Shown one piece after another: positions 9,816 through 19,185 of a stretch of 53,812 bases of DNA (position 1 is its first letter; each line of letters opens with the position of its first letter). Location of the stretch: the NCBI GenBank assembly GCA_902573465.1, contig CACGJX010000007.1, positions 1-53,812 of the forward strand. The letters run 5' to 3'. Below the pieces are notes generated by a model. It worked only from the letters and a program-made list of their open reading frames with translations, had not been told where the DNA came from and did not search any database. Made by a program: the position numbers and the translations under genes. The stretch comes from an uncultured Pelagibacteraceae bacterium. GTDB lineage: Bacteria > Pseudomonadota > Alphaproteobacteria > Pelagibacterales > Pelagibacteraceae.

Positions 9816-10737
9816 TCCTATTTTAATACTTCCAGGAGAAGTAAAGAGTATTTTTTTTGAAATTTTTTTCAAATCACTCAAAGTAAAAAGATATAAAAGT
9901 CCCTTAGTTTTAATTTGTAATAGAAAAATTCTATATAAAGAAATTAATAAATTAAAATTTAAAAAGAATTTTAAGGAAATAAACAAAAAAGAAGTCATAA
10001 AAAAAAAATTAAAAAATAATAAACTATATTTTATAGATATTGCTTATGAAGATCCAAATATTTATGTTAAAAAATCTTTTGAATACGCCTTTCATTTATT
10101 AAATAAAGGCTTTACAAATAAACTTCTTAATGGACCAATTAACAAAGCTGAAACTTTTAAAAAAAGTTTTCTTGGTGTAACAGAATATATTGCCCATTCT
10201 TTTAACAAAAAAAAGTATGCGATGTTGATCTATAACAAAGATTTATCTGTTTGCCCAGTAACAACTCATTTACCTTTAAAATTAGTTTCGAAAAAAATTA
10301 CTAAAAAAATGATTGAAGAAAAAATTTTAATTGTTGATAATTTTTTTAAAAAAGTTTTGAGGATTAAACCAAAAATTGCAGTAACAGGTTTGAACCCACA
10401 TTGTGAAAGTATTCTAAAATTCAATGAAGATAATAGAATTATTCTACCATTAATTAAATCACTTAAGAATAAAGTGAATATTAAAGGTCCTTATCCATCA
10501 GATACAATATTTTTAAAAAATAACAGAAAAAAATTTGATGTTATAATTGGAATGTACCATGATCAAGTTTTAGGACCAATAAAAACACTATACGAATATG
10601 ATGCTATAAATATCACACTTGGATTACCTTTTTTAAGAGTTACTCCTGATCATGGACCTAATATTCAAATGATTGGAAAAAATAAATCAAATCCAATTAG
10701 TTTAATTAAAGCTTTAAGTTTTTTAGATAAAAGATGA
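9805..10737 (+). CDS. pdxA: 4-hydroxythreonine-4-phosphate dehydrogenase
   Basis: PdxA oxidises 4-phosphohydroxy-L-threonine in DXP-dependent pyridoxal phosphate synthesis. Recognisable blocks are LILPGEVKSI, GPINKAE with TEYIAHSF, TTHLPLKLV, VTGLNPHCES, GPYPSDTIF, GMYHDQVLGPIK, and ITLGLPFLR with TPDHGPN, which include the metal-binding histidines. At 310 residues it is close to E. coli (329). The start is a GTG lying inside the surA 3' end (11-bp overlap); no ATG occurs nearby that would keep the conserved N-terminus. It overlaps rsmA by 4 bp. Confidence 0.93.
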   Translation: MNSNPILILPGEVKSIFFEIFFKSLKVKRYKSPLVLICNRKILYKEINKLKFKKNFKEINKKEVIKKKLKNNKLYFIDIAYEDPNIYVKKSFEYAFHLLNKGFTNKLLNGPINKAETFKKSFLGVTEYIAHSFNKKKYAMLIYNKDLSVCPVTTHLPLKLVSKKITKKMIEEKILIVDNFFKKVLRIKPKIAVTGLNPHCESILKFNEDNRIILPLIKSLKNKVNIKGPYPSDTIFLKNNRKKFDVIIGMYHDQVLGPIKTLYEYDAINITLGLPFLRVTPDHGPNIQMIGKNKSNPISLIKALSFLDKR

Positions 10738-11522
10738 TCAAAGCTAAAAAAAGTCTAGGGCAAAATTTTCTGATTGATCAAAATATTTTAAATAAAATTA
10801 TAAAAGTTATAGATTTAAAAAAAAGACATATTCTTGAAGTTGGTCCAGGAACAGGAAATCTAACAACTAAAATTTTAGAGGAAGATCCTAGTAAAGTTTT
10901 AGTTGTAGAAAAAGACAATGAACTAGTAAAAATATTAAAAGATAAGTTTAATTCAAAAGTCAAAATTATTAATGATGATATATTAAATATACAAGAAAAC
11001 TCCTTGAGTAACGAAACTCTAACGGTGTTTGGAAATCTTCCCTATAATATTTCAACTGAAATTTTAATAAAATGGATCTTAGGGATAAATAAAAAAAAAA
11101 TTTGGTTTGATTATTTAGTTCTAATGTTTCAAAAAGAGGTAGCCGAAAGGATAATATCTAAATACAATACTAAAAATTATGGTAGACTATCAATTCTAAC
11201 CAATTGGAGATTAAATGTAAAAAAAATTTGTGATATTGGACCTAATAGTTTTTATCCAAAACCAAATGTTGAAAGTACTCTTTTATTATTTGAACCAAAA
11301 AAAAAATTTTTTAACTTAATTGATCCAAAAAATTTGGAAAAAATTACCAGAGTTTTTTTTATGCATAGACGAAAAATGATTAAAAAACCATTTTTTCAAT
11401 TATTTGATAAAGATAAAAAATTAGCCTTTGAAATGGGAATAAACCTTAATTATAGACCACAAAATTTAGATATTCAAACTTATCTTGATCTAACTAAGAA
11501 ATATGAAAATTTAACTAGTTAA
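10734..11522 (+). CDS. rsmA: 16S rRNA dimethyladenosine transferase (KsgA)
   Basis: RsmA/KsgA dimethylates two adjacent adenosines near the 3' end of 16S rRNA with SAM during 30S maturation. The N-terminal KSLGQNFL motif, SAM loop [11 protein letters not shown], acidic VVEKDNE, NDDIL and the catalytic GNLPYNIST motif are present, followed by FQKEVAERI and the C-terminal domain [12 protein letters not shown]. The 262-residue length fits. It starts in an ATGA overlap with pdxA and overlaps the convergent gmk by 12 bp. Confidence 0.96.
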   Translation: MIKAKKSLGQNFLIDQNILNKIIKVIDLKKRHILEVGPGTGNLTTKILEEDPSKVLVVEKDNELVKILKDKFNSKVKIINDDILNIQENSLSNETLTVFGNLPYNISTEILIKWILGINKKKIWFDYLVLMFQKEVAERIISKYNTKNYGRLSILTNWRLNVKKICDIGPNSFYPKPNVESTLLLFEPKKKFFNLIDPKNLEKITRVFFMHRRKMIKKPFFQLFDKDKKLAFEMGINLNYRPQNLDIQTYLDLTKKYENLTS

Positions 11523-12143
11523 TTTATCAATATGATTTCTAATATAATTTGAATCATAATCCTTAGACCCATTGCTTATTTCAGCATTAATTAAATCTTT
11601 TATTTTCGAATAACACTTATTTAAATCGTCATTTATTACTACATAATCATAATTAATCCAATGAAGCACATCTCTCCCAAATTGATCCATTCTTTCTTTT
11701 ACAATGAGTTTATCTTTCATATCCCTATTTGATAATCTTTCGAATAAAATTTCTTTACTAGGTGGCAAAATAAAGAAAGTAATTAATTTATAATCTAATT
11801 TTTTATTTTTAATCTGGTCAGCTCCTTGCCAATCAATATCAAATAAAATATTTTTTCCTTTGCTTAACCTATCAATTACAGGTGTTCTTGTTGTTCCGTA
11901 AAAATTATTAAAAACCTTTGCGTATTCTAAAAATTCCTGATTGTTTATTAATCTTTTAAATTCTTTATCATCTACAAAATAATAATCTTTATTTTGTCTC
12001 TCTCCATGTCTAGGTTTTCGGGTTGTATGAGAAATAGAGACTTCATAGTTATCTTGACTTGATAACAAATTTACTAATGTAGTTTTACCAGCTCCAGAAG
12101 GAGAAGATAAAATTACCATTATCCCATCATTGTCTGAGGGCAT
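11511..12143 (-). CDS. gmk: Guanylate kinase
   Basis: Gmk phosphorylates GMP to GDP with ATP. The P-loop [10 protein letters not shown], the GMP-binding [19 protein letters not shown] segment and [12 protein letters not shown] are all present in a 210-residue product of normal size. It starts 9 bp after the acpP stop, so it is the last gene of fabD-fabG-acpP-gmk. Many alphaproteobacteria have fabF and mltG (yceG) between acpP and gmk; neither is here. A second in-frame ATG just before VILSSPSG could also be used. Confidence 0.96.
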   Translation of the reverse strand: MPSDNDGIMVILSSPSGAGKTTLVNLLSSQDNYEVSISHTTRKPRHGERQNKDYYFVDDKEFKRLINNQEFLEYAKVFNNFYGTTRTPVIDRLSKGKNILFDIDWQGADQIKNKKLDYKLITFFILPPSKEILFERLSNRDMKDKLIVKERMDQFGRDVLHWINYDYVVINDDLNKCYSKIKDLINAEISNGSKDYDSNYIRNHIDKLTS

Positions 12144-12152
12144 TTAAATTTT

Positions 12153-12392
12153 CTAATTAGCTTTACCTTCAATAAATTTTACAGCATCGCCAACTGTTAA
12201 AATTTTTTCTGCTTCACTATCTGAAATTTCTGAACCAAATTCTTCTTCAAAGGCCATGACTAACTCTACTGTATCTAAGCTATCAGCTCCTAAATCATCA
12301 ATAAAACTTGACTCCTCAGTAACTTTTGACTCATCAATTCCCAAATGGTCTGCAACAATTTTTTTTACTTTACTTGAAACATCTTCTGACAT
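12153..12392 (-). CDS. acpP: Acyl carrier protein
   Basis: This small acidic protein (79 aa) carries fatty acyl intermediates on a phosphopantetheine arm attached to a serine. The attachment motif [11 protein letters not shown] is present, with Ser38, and the four-helix pattern is intact. It follows fabG with a gap of 49 bp, the longest gap in the fab cluster, which could hold a separate promoter or processing site; acpP usually needs higher expression than its neighbours. Confidence 0.98.
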   Translation of the reverse strand: MSEDVSSKVKKIVADHLGIDESKVTEESSFIDDLGADSLDTVELVMAFEEEFGSEISDSEAEKILTVGDAVKFIEGKAN

Positions 12393-12441
12393 TTTGATCC
12401 TTTATTTATTATAATCGTTATTAGTTCAAATACTTAGATTG

Positions 12442-13179
12442 TCAAGACATATACATACCCCCATTTACATGTAATGTTTCTCCATTAATATAATCAGAAT
12501 GATTAGAGGCTAAGAAAATAACTGCATTAGCAATGTCTTTGGGCTCCCCTAGTCTAGCTGAGGGTATTTTCGAAATTATAAGTTCTTTATATTTTTGATC
12601 AATTTTATCTGTCATTGCTGTTTTGATAAATCCAGGAGATATACAATTTATATTAATATTTTTTTTTGCATACTCAATTGCGAGAGATTTTGACATAGCA
12701 ACAATGCCTGCTTTAGACGCGGTATAATTGGACTGACCTAAATTTCCAGTATGACCTACCACGGAAGTAATATTGATAATTTTTCCTTTTTTATTTTTAA
12801 GCATTTTTTTAATGGCAAACTTACAAATTAAAAAAGTGGATGTTAAATTAATATCGATTACTTTTTTCCATTCTTCCAAGTTCATTCTTATAGCTAAATT
12901 ATCTTGGGTTATTCCTGCATTATTTATAATACAATCAAGGTTTCCACCTAATTCTTTAGATCCTTCATCAATAAAATTTTCAATTTTTTGGGATTGAGAT
13001 ATATCAAATTGTAATATCTTTATATTTTTAAATTTGTCTTTTAATTCCTCTAATTTTTCACTTTTAGTGCCTGAAGCCAATACATTCGCTCCATTTTCAT
13101 AAAGCTTTTCTAATATTGAATTACCAATCCCACCAGTAGCACCTGTAACAATAATATTTTTATTCTTTAAATCATTCAT
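12442..13179 (-). CDS. fabG: 3-oxoacyl-[ACP] reductase
   Basis: FabG performs the first NADPH-dependent reduction of fatty acid elongation. It is a classical SDR with the glycine motif TGATGGIG (12-19), NNAG (86-89) and the catalytic Asn111, Ser139, Tyr152 and Lys156. The 245-residue length equals that of typical FabG proteins. It lies between fabD and acpP, which separates it from the other SDRs in the genome. It overlaps fabD by 4 bp. Confidence 0.97.
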   Translation of the reverse strand: MNDLKNKNIIVTGATGGIGNSILEKLYENGANVLASGTKSEKLEELKDKFKNIKILQFDISQSQKIENFIDEGSKELGGNLDCIINNAGITQDNLAIRMNLEEWKKVIDINLTSTFLICKFAIKKMLKNKKGKIINITSVVGHTGNLGQSNYTASKAGIVAMSKSLAIEYAKKNININCISPGFIKTAMTDKIDQKYKELIISKIPSARLGEPKDIANAVIFLASNHSDYINGETLHVNGGMYMS

Positions 13180-14102
13180 ATTTTTAAACTTTCTATATCT
13201 GATTGTTGATTTATTGAAGTGATTTTTACATCTTTATTTATTCTTTTTATAAGCCCAGATAATACTTTTCCAGGACCGATTTCAATAAACTGGTCTACAC
13301 CTTTATTGATCATATTTAAAATGCTTTCTCTCCACCGAACTCGCATCTCAATCTGATTAATAAGCAATTCTTTCAATTCCCTTTCATCTAAAATTTCGTT
13401 TGCTGTTACATTTGAAATAAGAACATTATTAGATTTTTGAAAATTTGTTTTTTGTAATTCACTTTTCATAATTTCAGTTGCATTTTTCATTAAAGGACAA
13501 TGAAAAGGAGCGCTCACAGGAAGTTTGATATTTTTAATTCTATTTATTTTTAAAAATTCACTCAAATTTTTTAAGTCTTTAGTCCTTCCACTAATCACAA
13601 TCTGACCATTAGAATTATCATTAGCTATATCTGCTCGAAAAAATTTTTCATTTTCTCTTAAAATCTTTTCGATATATTCTATACTTGATCCTAAGACTGC
13701 CAACATACCGCCTTCTCCTTCAGGAACTGAGTTTTGCATAGCATTTCCTCTTAGTCTTAAGATTTTGATAGTTTGGTTAAAATTTAAATATCCAGCGCAA
13801 GATAAAGCTGAATATTCTCCTAATGAGTGCCCAGCAAAATATTTAGCTTTATGAAGATCTATATTAAATTCATTTTTAATTACAGAAAATATTGAATAAC
13901 TTATTAAAAATATAGCTGGTTGAGTATTTGCTGTTAAATTTAAATCTTCCTCTGGACCCTCTAAAATAATATTTGATAGTTTAAAACCCAATAATTCATC
14001 AGCTTCTTTGAACAATTTTTTTACTCTGTTGTATTTGTTAAAAAATTCCTTACCCATTCCAACTATTTGTGAACCTTGGCCAGGAAAAATTACTGAAAAC
14101 AT
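13176..14102 (-). CDS. fabD: Malonyl-CoA:ACP transacylase
   Basis: FabD loads malonyl groups onto ACP. The FPGQGSQ N-terminus, nucleophile elbow GHSLGEY with Ser93, Arg118 within LRLRGN, and catalytic His201 in APFHCPL are all found, nearly at E. coli positions (Ser92/His201). The protein has 308 residues. It is the first gene of the fab cluster and is divergent from rpsF with 88 bp between start codons, so promoters for both directions should lie there. Confidence 0.97.
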   Translation of the reverse strand: MFSVIFPGQGSQIVGMGKEFFNKYNRVKKLFKEADELLGFKLSNIILEGPEEDLNLTANTQPAIFLISYSIFSVIKNEFNIDLHKAKYFAGHSLGEYSALSCAGYLNFNQTIKILRLRGNAMQNSVPEGEGGMLAVLGSSIEYIEKILRENEKFFRADIANDNSNGQIVISGRTKDLKNLSEFLKINRIKNIKLPVSAPFHCPLMKNATEIMKSELQKTNFQKSNNVLISNVTANEILDERELKELLINQIEMRVRWRESILNMINKGVDQFIEIGPGKVLSGLIKRINKDVKITSINQQSDIESLKI

Positions 14103-14130
14103 TTAAAAAAATTAATTAATAATTATTTAT

Positions 14131-14158
14131 TTTACTATTGTAATTGAGATTTTATAAT
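14131..14158 (+). promoter_or_regulatory. Predicted promoter for the rpsF operon
   Basis: A perfect TATAAT (14153-14158) lies 32 bp upstream of the rpsF start. A weaker -35 (TTTACT, 14131-14136) sits 16 bp before it. It is placed in the only gap able to serve both fabD and rpsF. AT-rich sequence makes chance -10 matches common, so this is a prediction. Confidence 0.45.
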
Positions 14159-14190
14159 AGTATATCCTCAATTTTTATTAAAGAATTAAT

Positions 14191-14541
14191 ATGAATTTTT
14201 ACGAACATACAATTATAGCTAGACAAGATACTTCACCAGCTGAATTAAAGCAATTAACTGAGAAATACTCTAAAATAGTTGAAAAAAATGATGGTGAAAT
14301 TGTTAAAACTGAAAATTGGGGATTACTTAACTTATCTTATCTTATAAAAAAAAATAAAAAAGGTAGCTATATACATTTCAAAATAAAAGGAAACGGTAAT
14401 ACGATAAATGAATTGGAAAAAAATGAGGCGATAGATAAAAAATTATTAAGACATTTGACTGTAAAAGTAAAAAAATTAGATCTAGATACCAATTATTTTT
14501 CAAAAAAAGAAGATACTGAGAATAAAGAGAAAAAAAAATAG
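14191..14541 (+). CDS. rpsF: 30S ribosomal protein bS6
   Basis: bS6 binds bS18 in the platform of the small subunit. The 116-residue product starts with NFYEHTIIARQD and contains KTENWGLLNLSYLIKKNKKGSYIHFKI, the typical bS6 core, then a charged Lys/Glu tail. It is followed by rpsR after 14 bp and rplI, the standard bS6-bS18-bL9 order. This is the first gene of the long plus-strand run that continues into dnaB. Confidence 0.97.
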   Translation: MNFYEHTIIARQDTSPAELKQLTEKYSKIVEKNDGEIVKTENWGLLNLSYLIKKNKKGSYIHFKIKGNGNTINELEKNEAIDKKLLRHLTVKVKKLDLDTNYFSKKEDTENKEKKK

Positions 14542-14555
14542 ATTAAGAGCAAATT

Positions 14556-14828
14556 ATGCCAAAAAAACAAAGTAGTAATAAAAGAAATAAACAAAATAAT
14601 TTTACAAGGTTAAGTATTTTTCAACCAAATAAATATAAATTTAAAAAGAGTTGTCCTTTATCAGCAAAAGGTGCTCCAAAGATAGACTATAAAAATATAA
14701 GATTATTAAAAAAATATATCTCAGAAAATGGAAAGATACTTCCATCGAGAGTTACTAATGTCTCACAAAAAAAACAAAGAGAATTATCTCTTTCAATTAA
14801 GAGAGCTCGAAATTTAGCCTTAATTTAA
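14556..14828 (+). CDS. rpsR: 30S ribosomal protein bS18
   Basis: A basic 90-residue protein with the bS18 core: [30 protein letters not shown] and the ending RARNLALI. The N-terminal extension of about 15-20 Lys/Asn-rich residues is longer than in E. coli (75 aa), but extensions of this kind are common. It sits between rpsF and rplI and shares one base of its stop codon with the rplI start. Confidence 0.97.
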   Translation: MPKKQSSNKRNKQNNFTRLSIFQPNKYKFKKSCPLSAKGAPKIDYKNIRLLKKYISENGKILPSRVTNVSQKKQRELSLSIKRARNLALI

Positions 14829-15286
14829 TGAAAGTAATATTACTAGAAAATGTAAAAAAAATTGGTTCTATAGGCGAAATAATAGATGTAAAGAGAGGGT
14901 TCGCAAGAAATTTTTTAATCGCCAACAAAAAAGCTCTTTATGCTTCAAAGGAAAATATCAAACAAGTTGAAAAAATTAAGTCAGATCTTTCAAAAAAAGA
15001 TAATGAAAAAAAACAAGATGCAAAAAAAATTTCAGAAAAAATAGATAAAAAAGAGTTTAGTGTAAAAAAATTGAGCACAGAAAATAATGAATTATATGGT
15101 TCTGTTAAACCAACAGAAATTTCAAAACTTATATTTAATGAAATTAAAATTGAAATAAAACCTTCGATGATACAACCGATTAAAGAAATTAGATCTTTAG
15201 GAAAATTTAAAGTAAAAATTTCTTTACACTCTGAAGTTGATGCTGAAATTACAATAGATGTAAAATCAACTGAGATAATTCAATAA
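14828..15286 (+). CDS. rplI: 50S ribosomal protein bL9
   Basis: bL9 spans the L1 stalk base to the 30S subunit. The N-terminal domain KVILLENVKKIGSIGEIIDV with KRGFARNFLI is highly characteristic. The long central helix is very Lys-rich (residues about 45-75), and the C-terminal domain follows (LYGSVKPTEI, SLGKFKVKISLH). The length of 152 residues is normal. The start overlaps the rpsR stop by one base. Confidence 0.97.
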   Translation: MKVILLENVKKIGSIGEIIDVKRGFARNFLIANKKALYASKENIKQVEKIKSDLSKKDNEKKQDAKKISEKIDKKEFSVKKLSTENNELYGSVKPTEISKLIFNEIKIEIKPSMIQPIKEIRSLGKFKVKISLHSEVDAEITIDVKSTEIIQ

Positions 15287-15355
15287 TTATACAATTTCAT
15301 CCACAGCTTTTTTTTTTAATTTTAAAAAAATTATATTTTGAGTAAATTAATAAAA

Positions 15356-16774
15356 ATGGATAGTAATTTAAGTATTGTAAAAGAAAACTTTAAAGAACTG
15401 CCAAATAATATCGAAGCGGAACAATCAGTAATAGGTTCAATTTTAGTAACTAACGAAATTTTTGATGAAATTAATAGCATAATTTCGAATATAAATTTTT
15501 ATGACCCGATGCATCAAAAAATATTTAATGCAATCGAAAGCATGATTTATAAAGGAATGCTTGCAAACCCCATTACACTTAAAAATTATTTTGATAATGA
15601 AAAAGATGAGCTCAATATTCCTGATTATTTAGTCAAAATAACGAAATTTTCAACTTCAGTAAGACAAGCAATAGAGTACTCAAAAATTATTTATGATATG
15701 TATGTGCGAAGAGAGCTAATAAAAATTTCAGAGCAAATGATTGATAATGCTAAGGAAAATAACTTAGATACAAATGGTCAAAATATTATCGAAAATTCTG
15801 AAAAACTTCTTTATGAACTAGCAGAAAAAGGAACCTTTAATTCATCTTTGATAAAATTTGATGATGCCATGAAACAAACAATTGAAATGGCATCAGCAGC
15901 CTATAAAAATGAAGGAGGAATAGTTGGAGTACCAACTGGGTTAAGAGACTTAGACGACAAGTTAGGAGGTCTTCATCAATCTGATCTAATAATTATTGCA
16001 GGAAGACCTTCGATGGGTAAAACCTCCCTCGCAACAAATATTGCATTTAATGCTGCACAAAATATTCAAGAAAATAGTAAAAAATCCTCAGTAGCTTTTT
16101 TTTCATTAGAAATGTCATCTGAACAACTTTCAACAAGAATTATTTCGGAACAAGCTAGAATTGGATCTAATGATATAAGACGAGGAAGAATTTCTAATGA
16201 ACAATTTGATCAATTTTTAGAAACATCAAAAAATATATCCGAGCTTCCATTATTCATCGATGAGACACCAGCAATAAGCATTGCAGCAATGAGTAATAGA
16301 GCTAGACGAATAAAAAGGTTACACGGTTTAGATTTGATAGTAGTTGATTACATTCAGCTAATGAAAGGCTCTTTAAATAATAAAGATGGAAGAGTTCAGG
16401 AAATATCTCAAATTACTCAAGGTTTAAAAGCTATTGCAAAAGAATTAGGTGTGCCAGTTCTCGCATTGTCTCAATTATCAAGGCAAGTTGAACAAAGAGA
16501 TGATCATAAACCACAATTAGCAGATTTAAGAGAGTCAGGCTCAATAGAACAAGACGCAGATGTAGTAATGTTTGTTTACAGAGAAGGGTATTATCTTCAA
16601 AGAAAAGAGCCAAGAGAAGCAACAGTTGAGCATGCAGAGTGGCAAGCAAAAATGAACGAGGTTGCTCATTTAGCTGAAATTATCATTGGTAAACAACGTC
16701 ACGGCCCAATTGGTAAAGTAACTCTAGAGTTTGAGGAAAGATTTACAAAATTTAAAGATACTCAAAATAATTAA
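15356..16774 (+). CDS. dnaB: Replicative DNA helicase DnaB
   Basis: DnaB is the ring helicase that unwinds DNA ahead of the fork. The N-terminal primase-interaction domain begins LPNNIEAEQSVIGSIL. The RecA-like domain has Walker A GRPSMGKTS, FSLEMSSEQL, Walker B DYIQLM and the DLRESGSIEQDADVV segment with an arginine finger region. I use the ATG at 15356; a TTG at 15338 in frame would add six residues. It follows rplI as in many alphaproteobacteria. No intein or insertion interrupts the ATPase domain. Confidence 0.95.
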   Translation: MDSNLSIVKENFKELPNNIEAEQSVIGSILVTNEIFDEINSIISNINFYDPMHQKIFNAIESMIYKGMLANPITLKNYFDNEKDELNIPDYLVKITKFSTSVRQAIEYSKIIYDMYVRRELIKISEQMIDNAKENNLDTNGQNIIENSEKLLYELAEKGTFNSSLIKFDDAMKQTIEMASAAYKNEGGIVGVPTGLRDLDDKLGGLHQSDLIIIAGRPSMGKTSLATNIAFNAAQNIQENSKKSSVAFFSLEMSSEQLSTRIISEQARIGSNDIRRGRISNEQFDQFLETSKNISELPLFIDETPAISIAAMSNRARRIKRLHGLDLIVVDYIQLMKGSLNNKDGRVQEISQITQGLKAIAKELGVPVLALSQLSRQVEQRDDHKPQLADLRESGSIEQDADVVMFVYREGYYLQRKEPREATVEHAEWQAKMNEVAHLAEIIIGKQRHGPIGKVTLEFEERFTKFKDTQNN

Positions 16775-16794
16775 TTTACAATATAACAGGATAA

Positions 16795-19179
16795 ATGATT
16801 GATCATTTATACCAAAACACAATCTTAAAGAATCCAAAATCTGTTTTAATTTTTTTGTTTATTGCTTTAATAAGTTTTGGATACTACTCAAAAGATTTTA
16901 GGCTTGATGCATCTTCTGAAACATTACTAATTGAAGGTGACCCTGATCTTGAGTATTTAAAAGAAGTAACAAATAGATATGGATCAAAAGATTTTCTAGT
17001 TTTAACTCATACACCTAATGACGGTATGATAAGTGAAAGTGCAATCAATAATCTTCTTAGCTTAAAATATAAGCTTCAAAGCTTAGATTGGGTACATAGT
17101 GTTATTACTCTCTTAGATATACCTTTATTAGATAATTCTGATGCACCTCTACAAGAAAGACTAATGAATTTTAAAACACTAAAGGATGAAGGTGTTGATA
17201 AAGAGAGAGGTTTTAGAGAAATTTTAGCAAGTCCAGTTTTCAGGAATTTTGTTATAAGTGAAGATGGAAAGACAAGTGGAATAATTGTTAATATAAAAGA
17301 AAATGAAAAATTAAACGATATTGAAAATAAATCAGATAAGGAAATTCAAATATTTAAAGATCAGATAAAAAAAAAGAATCATAATAATATCCTAGAAATA
17401 AGAGAAGTGATCAAAAGTTATGATGATATTGGAAAAATTTATTTAGGTGGTATACCAATGATCGCTGATGATATGATGAGCTTTATTAAAAGCGATATCA
17501 TAGTTTTCGGTTTAGGTGTGCTTGCATTTATTATTGCAACTTTATGGTTTGTTTTTAGAAATTTAATTTGGGTTGTAGTTCCAATAAGTAGTTGTTTCTT
17601 TTCTGTTATAATTATGATGGGTCTTTTAGGTCTTATCGGATGGAAAGTTACTGTAATTTCCTCAAACTTTATTGCGTTGATGTTAATTTTAACGATGGCA
17701 ATGAATATTCATATGAGCACTAGATTTATACAATTAAGAAAGTCTTATCCTAATAAAGGTGATTATGAAATAATCTCTCTAACTACAAAAAAAATGTTTT
17801 GGCCAATACTCTATACGGCTTTAACAACTATAATCGCTTTTTTATCCCTTATATTTAGTGAAATTAAACCAGTCATAGATTTTGGTTTGATGATGACTTT
17901 TGGATTAATAACATCATTTATAGTTACTTTTACATTGCTTCCAAGTTTGTTAAGTTTTTTAAAAGATAATAATACTCTTATAAAGGAGGATGTTGATTCT
18001 AAAATAACTTCATTATTAGGAAAATTTTCTATTAATTTTAAAAATCAAATTTTTATAATTACTGGGATAGTAATTGTTTTAAGTATTATTGGGATAAGTA
18101 AATTAGAGGTTGAGAATAGTTTTATAAATTACTTTAGTAAAAAAACAGAAATTTATAAAGGTATGAAATTAATTGATGAAAAACTGGGCGGAACAACACC
18201 CTTAGAGGTAATTTTAAAATTTCCAGAGAAAAAAGAAGATAAATTAGATGAAGATGACGAATTTGAGGATTGGGGCGATGAGGAAAAAAATGATGAAAAG
18301 TATTGGTTTACAAAAGATAAAATAGAGACAATCTCCGACATACATAATTATCTAGATAGTCTTCCTGAAATAGGAAAAGTCTTGTCGTTTTCATCGATAG
18401 TTGATGTTGCAACTCAATTAAACAATAATAAACCTCTTGGGACTTTAGAAATGGGTGTTTTATACACTAAAATTCCTGAAAATATTAAAACTGAGATAAT
18501 TGATCCCTATATTTCAATAAAAGATAATGAGGCTCGAATAAGTTTAAGAATTATTGACTCTCAAAAAGATCTTAAAAGAAATGAGCTAATCAAAAAAATA
18601 AATCTTGACCTACAAAATGAATTTGGGTTAAGCGAAGATCGATATAAATTAGCTGGGGTAATGATCTTATTTAATAATTTGTTACAAAGTTTATTTAAAT
18701 CTCAAATTCTTACTTTAGGACTTGTCATGCTGGGTATTTTTGGAATGTTTGTTATCTTATTTAAAAACATCAAGTTATCTTTAATTGGCGTAGTCCCAAA
18801 CTTTATTGCAGCTTTTTTTATTTTAGGAATAATAGGTATGCTAGAGATACCATTAGATATGATGACCATCACAATTGCTGCTATTACAATAGGTATAGCT
18901 GTTGATAACAGCATACACTATATCTACAGATTTAAAGAGGAGTTCAACAAAATTAATGATTATAAAAAAACTTTAAAAACTTGTCATTCAACAGTTGGTG
19001 TTGCAATCCTGAATACCTCTATAACAATAGTCTTTGGTTTTTCTATTTTAGTTTTATCTAAATTCATACCTACAATCTATTTTGGAATTTTCACAGGATT
19101 AGCAATGTTATTTGCAATGATTTCTGTTTTAACTTTGCTTCCATCCTTAATATTAGTTTTTAAGCCTTTTGGAAAATAA
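16795..19179 (+). CDS. RND-superfamily (MMPL/SSD) membrane exporter
   Basis: The 794 residues show the duplicated RND plan used by MMPL and hopanoid-type exporters: one N-terminal helix (about 15-30), a periplasmic loop, five helices around 230-395, one helix near 415-435, a second loop, and a final helix group from about 640 to the end. The second half holds ITIAAITIGIAVDNSIHYIYRF, a typical core helix with acidic residues. No adaptor (MFP) or outer-membrane channel gene is adjacent, so a lipid-type role without a tripartite partner is plausible. An Asp/Glu-rich stretch at about residues 477-502 is unusual. The substrate is not predictable. It lies between dnaB and cvpA, where alr and radA often sit. 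Confidence 0.82.
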   Translation: MIDHLYQNTILKNPKSVLIFLFIALISFGYYSKDFRLDASSETLLIEGDPDLEYLKEVTNRYGSKDFLVLTHTPNDGMISESAINNLLSLKYKLQSLDWVHSVITLLDIPLLDNSDAPLQERLMNFKTLKDEGVDKERGFREILASPVFRNFVISEDGKTSGIIVNIKENEKLNDIENKSDKEIQIFKDQIKKKNHNNILEIREVIKSYDDIGKIYLGGIPMIADDMMSFIKSDIIVFGLGVLAFIIATLWFVFRNLIWVVVPISSCFFSVIIMMGLLGLIGWKVTVISSNFIALMLILTMAMNIHMSTRFIQLRKSYPNKGDYEIISLTTKKMFWPILYTALTTIIAFLSLIFSEIKPVIDFGLMMTFGLITSFIVTFTLLPSLLSFLKDNNTLIKEDVDSKITSLLGKFSINFKNQIFIITGIVIVLSIIGISKLEVENSFINYFSKKTEIYKGMKLIDEKLGGTTPLEVILKFPEKKEDKLDEDDEFEDWGDEEKNDEKYWFTKDKIETISDIHNYLDSLPEIGKVLSFSSIVDVATQLNNNKPLGTLEMGVLYTKIPENIKTEIIDPYISIKDNEARISLRIIDSQKDLKRNELIKKINLDLQNEFGLSEDRYKLAGVMILFNNLLQSLFKSQILTLGLVMLGIFGMFVILFKNIKLSLIGVVPNFIAAFFILGIIGMLEIPLDMMTITIAAITIGIAVDNSIHYIYRFKEEFNKINDYKKTLKTCHSTVGVAILNTSITIVFGFSILVLSKFIPTIYFGIFTGLAMLFAMISVLTLLPSLILVFKPFGK

Positions 19180-19185
19180 GAATAT

